Assembly: GCF_014202905.1 (NCBI RefSeq)
Contig: NZ_JACHHY010000003.1
Span: forward strand, 62,001 to 126,000
DNA: 64,000 nucleotides
DNA from: Chitinivorax tropicus
GTDB lineage: Bacteria; Pseudomonadota; Gammaproteobacteria; Burkholderiales; SCOH01
Direction of reading: 5' to 3'
In this document: positions 9,933 to 18,039 of the stretch, piece after piece
Layout of the letters: each line of letters begins with the position of its first letter
Numbering within the stretch: the first letter of the stretch is position 1
The notes under the pieces: generated by a model
The model's database searches: none
Told to the model about the DNA's origin: nothing
Seen by the model: the letters and a program-made list of their open reading frames with translations, nothing else
Position numbers and translations under genes: made by a program

Positions 9933-12728
9933 ATGCAACCCTTCAATATCCCCTTATCCAGTCTGCGAGTGATGGCAATCGCGGTGTCGATGGCATTGGC
10001 TGGTCTGATGTCTGGCTGTGAAAGGGAAAAGCCTCCCGCCGCCAGCATGGAGCGAGCCCAGGCTTTCAAGGAGAAAGGTGATCGCGGCAGCGCCATCATC
10101 CAGTTGAAAGACATGCTGCAAACCAATCCCAACAACGGCGAGGCGCGCTTATTGCTTGCGAAGCTGTTCATGGAGACAGGCGAGCCTGGTCTGGCGGATA
10201 TCGAGTTGGAAAAAGCTGCCAGTCAGAATGTCGATAAGGTGCAGCTGGCCTTGCTGAAAGCCCAGAGCCAAATAAACAATGGCAAGTGGGACAAAGTACT
10301 GGAGACGTTGACCAAAGGTGACCCCAAGCTGGCAAGCCTGCCCGAGAGCCTGACCTATCAAGGGGCGGCCTATCTGGGGCTGAAAAAGCCAGATTTGGCA
10401 GAGCAGCATTTCCAGGCCGCGTTGAAGCAAAAAGCGGATCATATTCCCGCCATTTTGGGCTTGGTGCGTATTGCTATCGAGCAGAAAAATCAGCAGCTGG
10501 CATTCGCCCGCATTGATGATGCATTGAAGAAAGCACCCAAGGATGCAGCCGCCCTTGAGCTGAAAGCCGATATGCTCCGGTTCATCGGCAAGCCCAAGGA
10601 GGCTTGGGATTTCTATATCAAAGCCAATGAGATCGATCCGGGCCGGGTTGCGCCCTATTTGAATCTGGTGGTGCTCGCGCTGGATGAAAAGAAATTCGAC
10701 GAAGCGCGCAAGTATCTGGGCCGTTTCCAGAAGGCGGCGCCGGCTGCCTATGTCGGCAAGTATCTCAGCGCGTTCATCGCATACAAGGAAGGCAAGCTGG
10801 ATCAGGCATACACCGAAGTCACCGAGACCTTGAAGGTTGCCCCGAACCACACACCCGCCATCGTACTGGCTGGCAGCATCGCCTTTGACAAAGGCAATTT
10901 CTCACAAGCTGAAAAGTTTTTCACCACGGCATTGGATACCGTCCCTGAGAACATGCAGCTTCGCATGCAGCTTGCCAAGACTTGGCTCCGACAAGGGCAG
11001 AGCGACAAAGTGATCGCTGCATTTCTGCCGATCATCAAGGAACATGCGGGCAATGCGGAAATGGCTGCATTGATGGGGCAGGCCTATGTGCTCAACAAGG
11101 ACTATAGCAACGCCATCCTGGCCTTTACGCATGCGGCAAAACTCACGCCAGATAGCCCCGAAGCCATCACCCGTTTGGGAGTGGCCAAAATCTATGGTGG
11201 AGATCTGGCTGGGGGGCTGACAGATCTGCAGGCAGCGGCCAAGGCTGGAAAGGGTGACGGCGAGGCCGCCACGGTGCTTGCCATGACATTCCTGAACCGG
11301 AAAGAGTACGACAAAGCTTCGCAGGCATTGGATTTGGTGGAACAACTGCAGAAGCCCAACCCGGTGACCTATAACATTCGCGGCTCCATCGCTTTGGCCA
11401 GGCAAGATACAGCGGGTGCGCGCAAGGCATTCGAGTCAGCGTTGAAATTACAACCTGACTTTCTGCAAGCAGCATTCAATCTTGCACGTATGGATCTGCT
11501 CGATAAACGCTTTGTCGATGGGCGTAAATACCTTGATACCATCGTCCAGAAGCAACCCTCGAATGCTGCGGCATTGCAGGCGCTGGCGGAGTTCCTGATG
11601 CTGGAGCCAGGCCATCAGGATGAAGCCGTCTCGTGGATGGAGAAAGCGAACAAGGTCAACCCTTCGGCTGTAGGCCCGGTGATGTTCCTGACCAATGTGG
11701 CATTGGAGGAGCGCAATGTCAAAAAGGCATTGGGTATCGCCAATGGGGGCGTCGCAGCAGCAGGCGACAGCCCAGAGATGCTGGACAACCTGGCCAAGGC
11801 CCAGATCATGGCAGGGGAGAAAAATCAGGCCAAGGCGGCGTATGTCAAGATGGTGCAGTTACAACCCAGCTCTGCTACCGCACACTTCAAGCTGGCCGGC
11901 ATCCAAGGCATTTTGGGTGACGTGTCCGGTGCCATCGAGAGCACAAAAATGGCCATTGCGCTGAACCCACGGATTCTGGAGCCCTATATCGCATTGGCGG
12001 AACTGCATCTGCGTAACAAACAACCCAAGGAAACGCTCAATATCGCAGAGCGCTTGAAGCGTGGTGAATCCACCCGATCACTGGGCATCACCCTGGATGG
12101 CGATGTGGCGATGTATAACAAGCAATATAGCGAAGCCATAACTGCCTATCAAAAGGCCTTCAGCCTGACAAGCAGCAGCCAGACCTTGGTGAAGTTGCAT
12201 GCTGCCAAGCGCTTGGCTGGGGATAAAACGGCTGATAGTCTGATCGAAAAGTGGCTGCATGATCACCCCAAGGACATGAACATCCGTTTTTATCAGGCCG
12301 AGGTGTTGATGCGGGACAAAAACTATACCGAGGCGGCCCAGCGTTATGAAACCATTCTCAAGATGTCTGCCAACAATCCGTTGGCCACAGCCAACCTTGC
12401 TGTTGCCTATCATGAGATGAAAGATCCTCGTGCCAAGGACCTGACCACCCAAGCAGTCAAACTCGCACCAACCGATCCGTTGGTGATGGGCACAGTGGCA
12501 AGCATTCAGGTGGAGTCCGGCTTGGTCAAGGAGGCCATCAAGACCTATCAACAAGCCTTGGCATTGGATCGGAGCAAATTAAATTTGCGTTTCGGGTTGG
12601 CCCAGGCTTTGGCAAAGGATGGTCAGAAAGAGCCCGCACGTAAGGAATTGCGTGAAATATTGGCCACAGAAGGACAATTCGCTGAACGTGATGATGCGGT
12701 TGCCTTGCTGAAAGAGCTTGGCAAGTAA
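9933..12728 (+). CDS. PrsT-type TPR-repeat lipoprotein, copy 2
   Basis: Paralogue of the preceding gene, 931 residues from ATG 9933, chosen because AAGG lies 8 bases upstream and the product then begins with a compact signal ending in lipobox LMSGC. The mature start (REKPPAASMERAQAFKEKGD) parallels copy 1 (KQEPPEALMKQAQQLESKGD). TPR units run through the whole protein. The copies align over their full length but differ widely in sequence, so the duplication is old and they may have separate partners. An in-frame upstream extension to 9837 exists but lacks a ribosome site. Confidence 0.88.
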   Translation: MQPFNIPLSSLRVMAIAVSMALAGLMSGCEREKPPAASMERAQAFKEKGDRGSAIIQLKDMLQTNPNNGEARLLLAKLFMETGEPGLADIELEKAASQNVDKVQLALLKAQSQINNGKWDKVLETLTKGDPKLASLPESLTYQGAAYLGLKKPDLAEQHFQAALKQKADHIPAILGLVRIAIEQKNQQLAFARIDDALKKAPKDAAALELKADMLRFIGKPKEAWDFYIKANEIDPGRVAPYLNLVVLALDEKKFDEARKYLGRFQKAAPAAYVGKYLSAFIAYKEGKLDQAYTEVTETLKVAPNHTPAIVLAGSIAFDKGNFSQAEKFFTTALDTVPENMQLRMQLAKTWLRQGQSDKVIAAFLPIIKEHAGNAEMAALMGQAYVLNKDYSNAILAFTHAAKLTPDSPEAITRLGVAKIYGGDLAGGLTDLQAAAKAGKGDGEAATVLAMTFLNRKEYDKASQALDLVEQLQKPNPVTYNIRGSIALARQDTAGARKAFESALKLQPDFLQAAFNLARMDLLDKRFVDGRKYLDTIVQKQPSNAAALQALAEFLMLEPGHQDEAVSWMEKANKVNPSAVGPVMFLTNVALEERNVKKALGIANGGVAAAGDSPEMLDNLAKAQIMAGEKNQAKAAYVKMVQLQPSSATAHFKLAGIQGILGDVSGAIESTKMAIALNPRILEPYIALAELHLRNKQPKETLNIAERLKRGESTRSLGITLDGDVAMYNKQYSEAITAYQKAFSLTSSSQTLVKLHAAKRLAGDKTADSLIEKWLHDHPKDMNIRFYQAEVLMRDKNYTEAAQRYETILKMSANNPLATANLAVAYHEMKDPRAKDLTTQAVKLAPTDPLVMGTVASIQVESGLVKEAIKTYQQALALDRSKLNLRFGLAQALAKDGQKEPARKELREILATEGQFAERDDAVALLKELGK

Positions 12729-12758
12729 TGTATCTGTCAAACCAAGTGAGGCTATTCA

Positions 12759-13442
12759 GTGCGTAAAATCACGGTATTGCAGATTTTGTGTTTTGTCAGC
12801 ATGTTGACCATTGCCGTGGTGGCAGGGATTGCCACTGCGTATGGTCTGGCTTGGTGGGCAGGGTTGACCGATTTCAAGGGGGTGGCGGTTGTGGTGGGGG
12901 CGGTGGTATTCACTTACCTGTTCGCCATCATTGAACACCGCCTGTTTCTGTGGGTGCGGCCCTTGCCGGTAGGTGAGATTGGTGTAGGGAGCCCAGAAGA
13001 GGCTACCTACCATATCTATTTGCTGTTCTATCTGGTGCTGTTTTATTCGCTGACCCGAAGTGCAGTCGTACCGGTGCCCATCATGCGGTTGATCTATCAA
13101 TTGTTAGGTGCCAGGTTGGGCGACAACAGTTACAGCTCTGGTGTGATTTTTGACCCGTGTTTTGTGACCGTTGGCAGCAATTGCATCCTGGGGCAGGGTA
13201 GCCTGATCATCCCGCATGCCATTGAGGGCATCAGCCTGTCGCATCAGCCTGTTCGTATGGGCGACAATGTCACGATCGGTGCCAATGCCGTCATTTTGCA
13301 AGGCTGTGTGATCGAAGACGGTGCCACGGTAGGGATCGGTGCTGTGGTGGCCAAAAACAGCCATATCAAAAAGGGTGAGATCTGGCTGGGCATCCCAGCC
13401 AAGCCCTATCAACCTAAATCGAATCCGAGCACGCCCGCCTGA
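12759..13442 (+). CDS. Membrane-anchored left-handed beta-helix (hexapeptide) acyltransferase
   Basis: 227 residues. Two transmembrane helices at about 5-30 and 45-66, then a linker and a C-terminal left-handed beta-helix with hexapeptide repeats (VGSNCILGQGSLI, MGDNVTIGANAVI, IEDGATVGIGAVV) and the usual closing IWLGIPAKP. Members transfer acetyl or succinyl groups from CoA to sugars or other acceptors. The start is GTG at 12759 behind AGTGAGG. It lies 30 bases after prsT copy 2, so it is likely the last gene of the prs operon and may modify polysaccharide or a periplasmic glycan. Substrate unknown. Confidence 0.8.
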   Translation: MRKITVLQILCFVSMLTIAVVAGIATAYGLAWWAGLTDFKGVAVVVGAVVFTYLFAIIEHRLFLWVRPLPVGEIGVGSPEEATYHIYLLFYLVLFYSLTRSAVVPVPIMRLIYQLLGARLGDNSYSSGVIFDPCFVTVGSNCILGQGSLIIPHAIEGISLSHQPVRMGDNVTIGANAVILQGCVIEDGATVGIGAVVAKNSHIKKGEIWLGIPAKPYQPKSNPSTPA

Positions 13443-13630
13443 TTGCCAAGTTTGAGGTCGCGCCAAGTAGGGTGTGACCTCATCACCGGCGGCCCGAGGG
13501 ATCAAGTTCCTTGCTGTACTTGCCTGATGACGCGCTATTGATGTGGGCTTGTCGGCAAACCGGGTGTCAGCTTTGAGTGATAGTTATAAGCAATCATCGA
13601 AAAACAAATAATAAATTTCATATATTACAT

Positions 13631-13649
13631 GAGAATGACTATCATTTGA
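13631..13649. promoter_or_regulatory. Fur-like box before the DUF2061 gene
   Basis: GAGAATGACTATCATTTGA matches 13 of 19 positions of the classical GATAATGATAATCATTATC Fur box. It lies 32 bases before the start codon, just after a TATATT -10-like hexamer at 13621-13626, which is a position suited to repression. Suggests iron control; not tested. Confidence 0.6.
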
Positions 13650-13681
13650 TCATTCAATCACCACCGTAACCGGGAGCGATC

Positions 13682-13900
13682 ATGATCAAGACCATCACAT
13701 TTGCCATCTGCCATTTCACGGTCGCGTTTTCAGTGGCCTATCTGCTGACCGGCAATATTGGCGTCAGTAGCCTGTTGGCCTTGGTGGAGCCCATGGTCAA
13801 TACCGTGGCCTATTATTTCCACGAAAAGGTGTGGGACAAGGTCAAGCGCAAGTCGGCAGATCAGCCAACGAGTCATGCGGGTCATGCCTGGTTGCATTGA
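13682..13900 (+). CDS. DUF2061 small membrane protein
   Basis: 72 residues, ATG at 13682 behind CGGGAG. Matches the DUF2061 pattern: two hydrophobic segments (about 5-22 and 26-45) and the motif EPMVNTVAYYFHEKVW, followed by a charged, His-containing tail. Function unknown for the family. The Fur-like box just upstream suggests that iron status controls it, which would be a clue to its role. Confidence 0.85.
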   Translation: MIKTITFAICHFTVAFSVAYLLTGNIGVSSLLALVEPMVNTVAYYFHEKVWDKVKRKSADQPTSHAGHAWLH

Positions 13901-14088
13901 GCGGCTGATTCGCCCGAACAGGTGAGCTGCCAATGAGGTGGTGCCGGTGCTGGAGATGACTTGCACAATGCTGCTGCGGTAGTGTGCTACACCGGTATGC
14001 AACGCGGGAGCCGGACCAACACAGGGTACGCACGGTCAGCAGAGCTGGTAAGCCCAGCAGTTGCGGGTATCACCACCACCGTGGATCG

Positions 14089-14859
14089 CTAGAGGGGCCT
14101 GCTCGCAAATACGAAAAACTCCCGGTTTCCATCTCCCCCTGTGATTGGGCTGTCGAAGTAGGCCAGGATGGTCAGCCCAAGCTGTTGGCAATGTTGGATG
14201 ATCTTCTCTCTGACCCCGTCATACAGACTGGCATTCTTGACGATGCCGCCTTTTCCGAGGCCCTCTTTGCCGACTTCGAATTGGGGCTTGACCAGTGCCA
14301 ATACATATCCTCCCTCAGCCAGACAACGCGTTGCGGCGGGCAGCACCAGCGTCAGTGAGATGAATGAAACATCGACGACAATCAGATCAACAGGGCGCTG
14401 CTGGGTGTGCGCCAGGACTGCATCTGAGGAAAGATGGCGTGCGTTGATGTTTTCCAGCAGGACAACCCGCTGATCGGCAGCCAGCCGGGGCGCCAATTGG
14501 CTATGTCCGACATCGACACCGATCACCCGACTGGCACCGGCTTGCAGCAGGCAATCTGTAAAGCCACCGGTGGAAATGCCAACATCCAATACGACCATGT
14601 TGGTGACATCCAGGCCAGCTGCCGTCAGTGCGCCTTGCATTTTCAGGCCACCGCGCGAGACGTAGCGATCAGCCTCGTCAGGGATGATTTCGATGTCGCA
14701 GTCGATGAATACTTTTTGGCTGGGTTTGCTGATGGTGCGCCGTTGGTCATGTTCGATGAGAACGACGCGTTGCTGGTCGATCAGATTTTGTGCAGCAGTG
14801 CGGGAGGCGGCGATCTGGCGTTCTACCAGAAGTAAGTCGGCGCGGATCAGGTTGCTCAT
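14089..14859 (-). CDS. tlyA: TlyA-family RNA methyltransferase
   Basis: Predicted SAM-dependent 2'-O-methyltransferase (rRNA) with an N-terminal S4 RNA-binding domain. 256 residues: S4 region at about 5-65 (RADLLLVERQIAASRTAAQ), the family signature YVSRGGLKMQGAL at about 85-98, and SAM motif LDVGISTGGFTDCLLQAGA. Then come VDVSFISL and KPQFEVGKEGLGKGGIV. Usual length for the family. Apparently a single-gene unit. TlyA homologues are sometimes annotated as haemolysin, but the methyltransferase motifs here are complete. Confidence 0.92.
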   Translation of the reverse strand: MSNLIRADLLLVERQIAASRTAAQNLIDQQRVVLIEHDQRRTISKPSQKVFIDCDIEIIPDEADRYVSRGGLKMQGALTAAGLDVTNMVVLDVGISTGGFTDCLLQAGASRVIGVDVGHSQLAPRLAADQRVVLLENINARHLSSDAVLAHTQQRPVDLIVVDVSFISLTLVLPAATRCLAEGGYVLALVKPQFEVGKEGLGKGGIVKNASLYDGVREKIIQHCQQLGLTILAYFDSPITGGDGNREFFVFASRPL

Positions 14860-14915
14860 GGTGGTCTTGCGGTCGGGCGGTGGATTCAGGTAAACAACTC
14901 AGCTGCCATTATCGC

Positions 14916-14941
14916 AAAAAAAACCGGCACAGCGTGCCGGT
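14916..14941 (-). terminator. Rho-independent terminator of the Spy-like gene
   Basis: 8-bp perfect stem (14923-14930 with 14934-14941) and loop AGC, followed on the minus strand by eight T residues. It lies 36 bases after the stop codon of the Spy-like gene. Confidence 0.88.
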
Positions 14942-14976
14942 ACCCAATGAGGGAGAGCATCGAACAAGGAGACGGA

Positions 14977-15474
14977 TTACGAATTCGGGTGGTGATCGTC
15001 CTGTGAGCGGTGTTTGCCTTTATTGGCCCAAACTTGTTTGAGCAGATTGCTGACTTGTTCCTTCTGCGCCGCCGTCAAGCTGGCATAGACATTCAGCCAT
15101 GCCTTACGGACGCCGTCATGGGCGGTGTCCATGTTGTTGCGCATGGTTTCACCTGCTGCATCCAATTTGGCCAGGTCGATGATGGTTTCCTTGGATTGGG
15201 CATCCATCAGTGCACGCATTTTCTGATGCTGCGCTTTCATTTGCTCGCGCAGCTCGCCGCTGGCTTTTTCTGCCGTCTGCCAGAGCGCTTGCTGTTCGGC
15301 GCTGAGGTTCAACTTATCCTTGGCTTTGCCCAGCATATGCCACACCATGCCTGCATGGGGGCCGCCATCACGCGGGGCACCTTGATGTGGGCCACCTGGG
15401 CTGGCGAAGGCGCTACCGGTCATCGCAGTAATGAGGGAAGTGATCAGTAGACTACGTTTGAGCATGGATGACAT
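14977..15474 (-). CDS. Spy/CpxP-family periplasmic stress protein
   Basis: 165 residues from ATG 15474, chosen for the CAGGAG Shine-Dalgarno 7 bases upstream; longer in-frame starts have none. A signal peptide (MLKRSLLITSLITAMTGSAFA) is followed by a His/Gly/Pro-rich segment and a helical body with two LTxxQ-like motifs (LSAEQQALW and LTAAQKEQV), as in Spy and CpxP. Such proteins act as periplasmic chaperones or envelope-stress/metal-response adaptors. No partner CpxAR-type system is adjacent. The C-terminus is rich in Lys, His and Asp. Confidence 0.82.
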   Translation of the reverse strand: MSSMLKRSLLITSLITAMTGSAFASPGGPHQGAPRDGGPHAGMVWHMLGKAKDKLNLSAEQQALWQTAEKASGELREQMKAQHQKMRALMDAQSKETIIDLAKLDAAGETMRNNMDTAHDGVRKAWLNVYASLTAAQKEQVSNLLKQVWANKGKHRSQDDHHPNS

Positions 15475-15934
15475 GGCTGGCTCCTGTGTTTGGGCTGTCG
15501 ATGGCGTGACTGTACGCCCGAGTTGCAACGCATTCATGTCGTGAAGGGTTGATTTGTAACAATTTATGCAGAATGCTGGGGCGTGAACGGTGAAATTTAC
15601 AAATTCACCGATCTGACTGTTACCGCGCTCCGCTGGTTGTTTCTGCTCGATGCTGTTGGCGCGATCTCATAGCAGCATACGGGGCCGGGTATTGATGCAT
15701 ATTGTCATGGCAGAATCTTGCTGCAGCAGGCGATCCGCTGCGGAAAGCAAAATGCGGTCATCAGCACATGCTGGATGAGACATGTCCCCCGCTCTTGTGC
15801 CAAGCACGGCAGTGCCTCCTGTCTGCCTCGTGGGGGCGTAGTCATCGAATCTCTTGGGGTGGGCCATGGAGTAAAGCTGTTGTACAAGGTGATCTCACTG
15901 ATAGGATGGGTGCTCGCTCTGCGAGCAAGACAAG
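15475..15934. other. Intergenic region between Spy-like and sigma factor genes
   Basis: 460 bases upstream of both divergent genes. It contains an imperfect palindrome at 15590-15608 (GTGAA...TTCAC arms, 14 of 18 positions symmetric) 116 bases before the Spy-like start. No convincing coding frame found. Confidence 0.4.
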
Positions 15935-16822
15935 ATGGACTTCATGTTGGAACAGACCACACACCTTCAAACCTTTCTGGCTGAACAATCACGGCTGCGA
16001 CGCTTGGCCTACCGCATGCTTGGAGACATCACGTCGGCGGATGATGCAGTGCAGGATGCCTATCTTCGTTGGCACGGCATGGCGTTGTCCGAGATCGTCA
16101 ATCCACAAGCCTGGCTGGTGACAACGGTTTCTCGGCTGTGTCTTGACCACCTGCGGGCGAGGCAGCCGGACCGACTCGACTACTATGGCGAGTGGCTGCC
16201 AACACCGGTCGATGGTGATGTGGCGCTTGGCGCAGACCCGGCGTATGGCCTGGAGCGGGCGTCCGATATCTCCCTGGCGCTGCTGGTGCTGCTGGAGCAG
16301 TTGTCAGCCGAGGAGCGGGTGGCCTTCATCATGCAGGAGGTGTTTGATCACGACTATCGGATGATCGCGCAAGTCATGGACAGATCGGAGGCAGCCTGCC
16401 GACAACTGGTGCGGCGTGCCAGGCAGCGCTTGGTTGCCCGGCAGCAGCGCTTCCAGGCAGATCCCGGCCAGCGGCGGGCTGTATTGGCGGGCTTCGTAGC
16501 GGCCCTGGCTCAGGGTGATCTGAAAGCGTTGTTGGCAACCTTATCACCGGAAGTCGAGCTTCGGTCAGATGGCGGTGGGGTGGTCAAGGCGGCCAGCAAG
16601 CCGGTATTCGGGAGTAGAGCTGTCTCACGCCTGCTATTGGGTATTCGACGGGTGATCCCACCGACGATACGGTTTTCACCGGCATGGATCAATGAAGAGC
16701 CTGCCCTGGTCGGACGTTGCGCCGATCATGTCTCACACGTCTTGAGCTTTGCCATTGATGAACGCGGCATCGGCGGGATATACCTGATCAACAATCCAGC
16801 CAAACTGGTGGGGGTGCGCTGA
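15935..16822 (+). CDS. ECF41/SigJ-type RNA polymerase sigma factor
   Basis: 295 residues. Sigma region 2 at about 10-75 (LRRLAYRMLGDITSADDAVQDAYLR) and region 4 at about 105-165 (LSAEERVAFIMQEVFDHDY). A C-terminal SnoaL-like extension of about 110 residues carries the ECF41 hallmarks SDGGG and NNPAKL (NPDKL-like). In ECF41 factors this extension modulates activity in place of an anti-sigma factor. Members usually sit beside a carboxymuconolactone decarboxylase- or oxidoreductase-like gene; none is adjacent here. An in-frame ATG at 15944 is an alternative start. Confidence 0.87.
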   Translation: MDFMLEQTTHLQTFLAEQSRLRRLAYRMLGDITSADDAVQDAYLRWHGMALSEIVNPQAWLVTTVSRLCLDHLRARQPDRLDYYGEWLPTPVDGDVALGADPAYGLERASDISLALLVLLEQLSAEERVAFIMQEVFDHDYRMIAQVMDRSEAACRQLVRRARQRLVARQQRFQADPGQRRAVLAGFVAALAQGDLKALLATLSPEVELRSDGGGVVKAASKPVFGSRAVSRLLLGIRRVIPPTIRFSPAWINEEPALVGRCADHVSHVLSFAIDERGIGGIYLINNPAKLVGVR

Positions 16823-16870
16823 TCATGGCGCTGTTGACAGAGCCGATAGGCCCACCGGGCCAAGGTCAGG

Positions 16871-16967
16871 CCACCACCTCAGGTGTCATACAGGGCCGCC
16901 TCAGCGGAGGGTGGTGGATTGCCCCATGCGGGCCGTGAATCCGTGCCAAACCCTGTTGGCACGGATT
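16871..16967. terminator. Two inverted repeats between convergent genes
   Basis: Arms CCACCACC/GGTGGTGG (16871-16878, 16910-16917), and a 12-bp perfect stem (16938-16949, 16956-16967) with a 6-base loop, in the gap between the converging sigma factor and DUF465 genes. No long T-tract follows on either strand, so a bidirectional terminator is only a likely reading. Confidence 0.45.
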
Positions 16968-16979
16968 GTCTGTGGTTGA

Positions 16980-17234
16980 TCAGACCGGGTCGGCAGCGGT
17001 AGTGCGCAACATCTGGTATAACTCATCCTTCAAACTGAGCCGTTGTCGTTTCAAGCCATCCAGCGTGGCGTCTGACACTGGCACGTCTTCACTTTCCAGG
17101 CGGCAGATCTCCTTATCAATGTCCTGATACTCGACAAACCGACGCGCAAAGTGGGCATCCTGCGCCTTCAGCTGATGGATTTCTGCTTTGAATTCGGGAA
17201 ATTCCTTGGCCAGATCATGGTGTTCAATATGCAT
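16980..17234 (-). CDS. YdcH-like DUF465 protein
   Basis: 84 residues, highly charged and predicted to be an alpha-helical hairpin. The family pattern is clear: EHHDLAKEFPEFKAEIHQLK, then FARRFVEYQDIDKEICRLE and LKRQRLSLKDELYQML. Family function is unknown. ATG 17234 is preceded by GGAGGC. An FNR-type site and a -10 element lie directly upstream, so oxygen-dependent expression is plausible. Confidence 0.87.
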   Translation of the reverse strand: MHIEHHDLAKEFPEFKAEIHQLKAQDAHFARRFVEYQDIDKEICRLESEDVPVSDATLDGLKRQRLSLKDELYQMLRTTAADPV

Positions 17235-17584
17235 GGTGCCTCCAGTGTTATGGGCTTAACAGAGCGTCATCCTTGAGATCATCCTATGTGCCCTGTGGCC
17301 GATTGACGTTGATATGCATCAAACACTCTGCCATGGCGCATCCCGGTTGCTATAGTGAAACGGTAGCATGCTTGGTGCTGGTTGCAACGCACCAGGCGTG
17401 GCGTGCTGGCCAGCTTTTTATCAACATCTGTTTTGCACCGGCTTGGTCTCTGTTGACTGGCTCCTGCGCCCGTTATACGGTGCTCATGACACGCGGCTTT
17501 AACCTCAAAACAGACTGGGCGTGGGCGGGAAGCCATGCCAACAGAACTTGATCGTGCAAAATACATCCTGATCTGGGAGGATCA
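17235..17584. other. Intergenic region with the DUF465 promoter; otherwise empty
   Basis: 350 bases. The left end holds the FNR-like promoter of the DUF465 gene. To the right I see no credible gene; the frames present have no ribosome site and unusual composition. Confidence 0.4.
17281..17322 (-). promoter_or_regulatory. FNR/ANR-type site with -10 element before the DUF465 gene
   Basis: TTGATATGCATCAA at 17309-17322 is a perfect match to the FNR consensus TTGATnnnnATCAA. On the minus strand a TAGGAT -10-like hexamer occupies 17286-17281, which puts the start of transcription near 17274. The site centre (17315.5) is then about 41.5 bases upstream, the classical position of an FNR-activated class II promoter. 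ATG 17234 is 40 bases downstream. Confidence 0.65.
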
Positions 17585-17860
17585 ATGCAGAAAATCGATA
17601 TGGATCGACATCAAGAGTTGGAGCTGCTGGCTCGTTTTTCGCTGGCATCGCGGTTGCAAGGCATCAAGCTGGGGGCAGAGGCACAGGATAGCTTGGTCAG
17701 CGCGGCGCAACGATTGCACCAGAAAGGCCTGATCAGCGAACCCGATGGCGGTTATCTGACAGAGGAAGGGTTCCAGCTTGCTGAATCGTTGCAACGCGTG
17801 CTCGCTGTACTGGATACCGCTGCTGTCGGCGCGGTGGCAAGTCATGAGCTGATTGAATAA
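17585..17860 (+). CDS. TIGR02647-like small protein, putative DNA-binding
   Basis: 91 residues with the TIGR02647 pattern: ELELLARFSLASRLQGIKLG, then AAQRLHQKGLISEPDGGYLT and an amphipathic C-terminal helix. Helical with a short wing-like GGYLT turn, compatible with a winged-helix fold, but function is not established. ATG 17585 has GGGAGG 8 bases upstream. A 9-bp inverted repeat (17873-17881 with 17895-17903) follows the stop codon and may end the transcript. Confidence 0.75.
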   Translation: MQKIDMDRHQELELLARFSLASRLQGIKLGAEAQDSLVSAAQRLHQKGLISEPDGGYLTEEGFQLAESLQRVLAVLDTAAVGAVASHELIE

Positions 17861-17872
17861 ATGCATCCTGAA

Positions 17873-17903
17873 CTGTCGATGGGCCATGAGGCTGCATCGA
17901 CAG
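17873..17903 (+). terminator. Hairpin after the TIGR02647-like gene
   Basis: Arms CTGTCGATG and CATCGACAG separated by 13 bases, 13 bases after the stop codon. No T-tract, so termination is uncertain. Confidence 0.35.
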
Positions 17904-18039
17904 CGCCTGGGTGGCCGTGTGGTGTGCTTTGGGTGATCAGCTTGGCTGGTATGGGGTGCCCTGCCCGTCATCCTGTGCTTAACTGGTTATATTAGGTAAG
18001 GTTGATGGCTGTGTATCATTTGGATCTGAGGGAGAGTCA

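Noticed and set aside
14089-14859. TlyA as a haemolysin
   Set aside because: Complete S4 and SAM methyltransferase motifs show an RNA methyltransferase; the toxin name is historical.
15702-16121. Plus-strand frame of 139 codons upstream of the sigma factor
   Set aside because: Overlaps the sigma factor gene in another frame, lacks a ribosome site and resembles no protein.
16871-16967. Inverted repeats as the edge of a mobile element
   Set aside because: No transposase or target-site duplication; their position between converging genes fits transcription termination.
17273-17551. Plus-strand frame of 92 codons in the gap before the TIGR02647-like gene
   Set aside because: No Shine-Dalgarno, odd residue make-up, and its start overlaps the DUF465 promoter.
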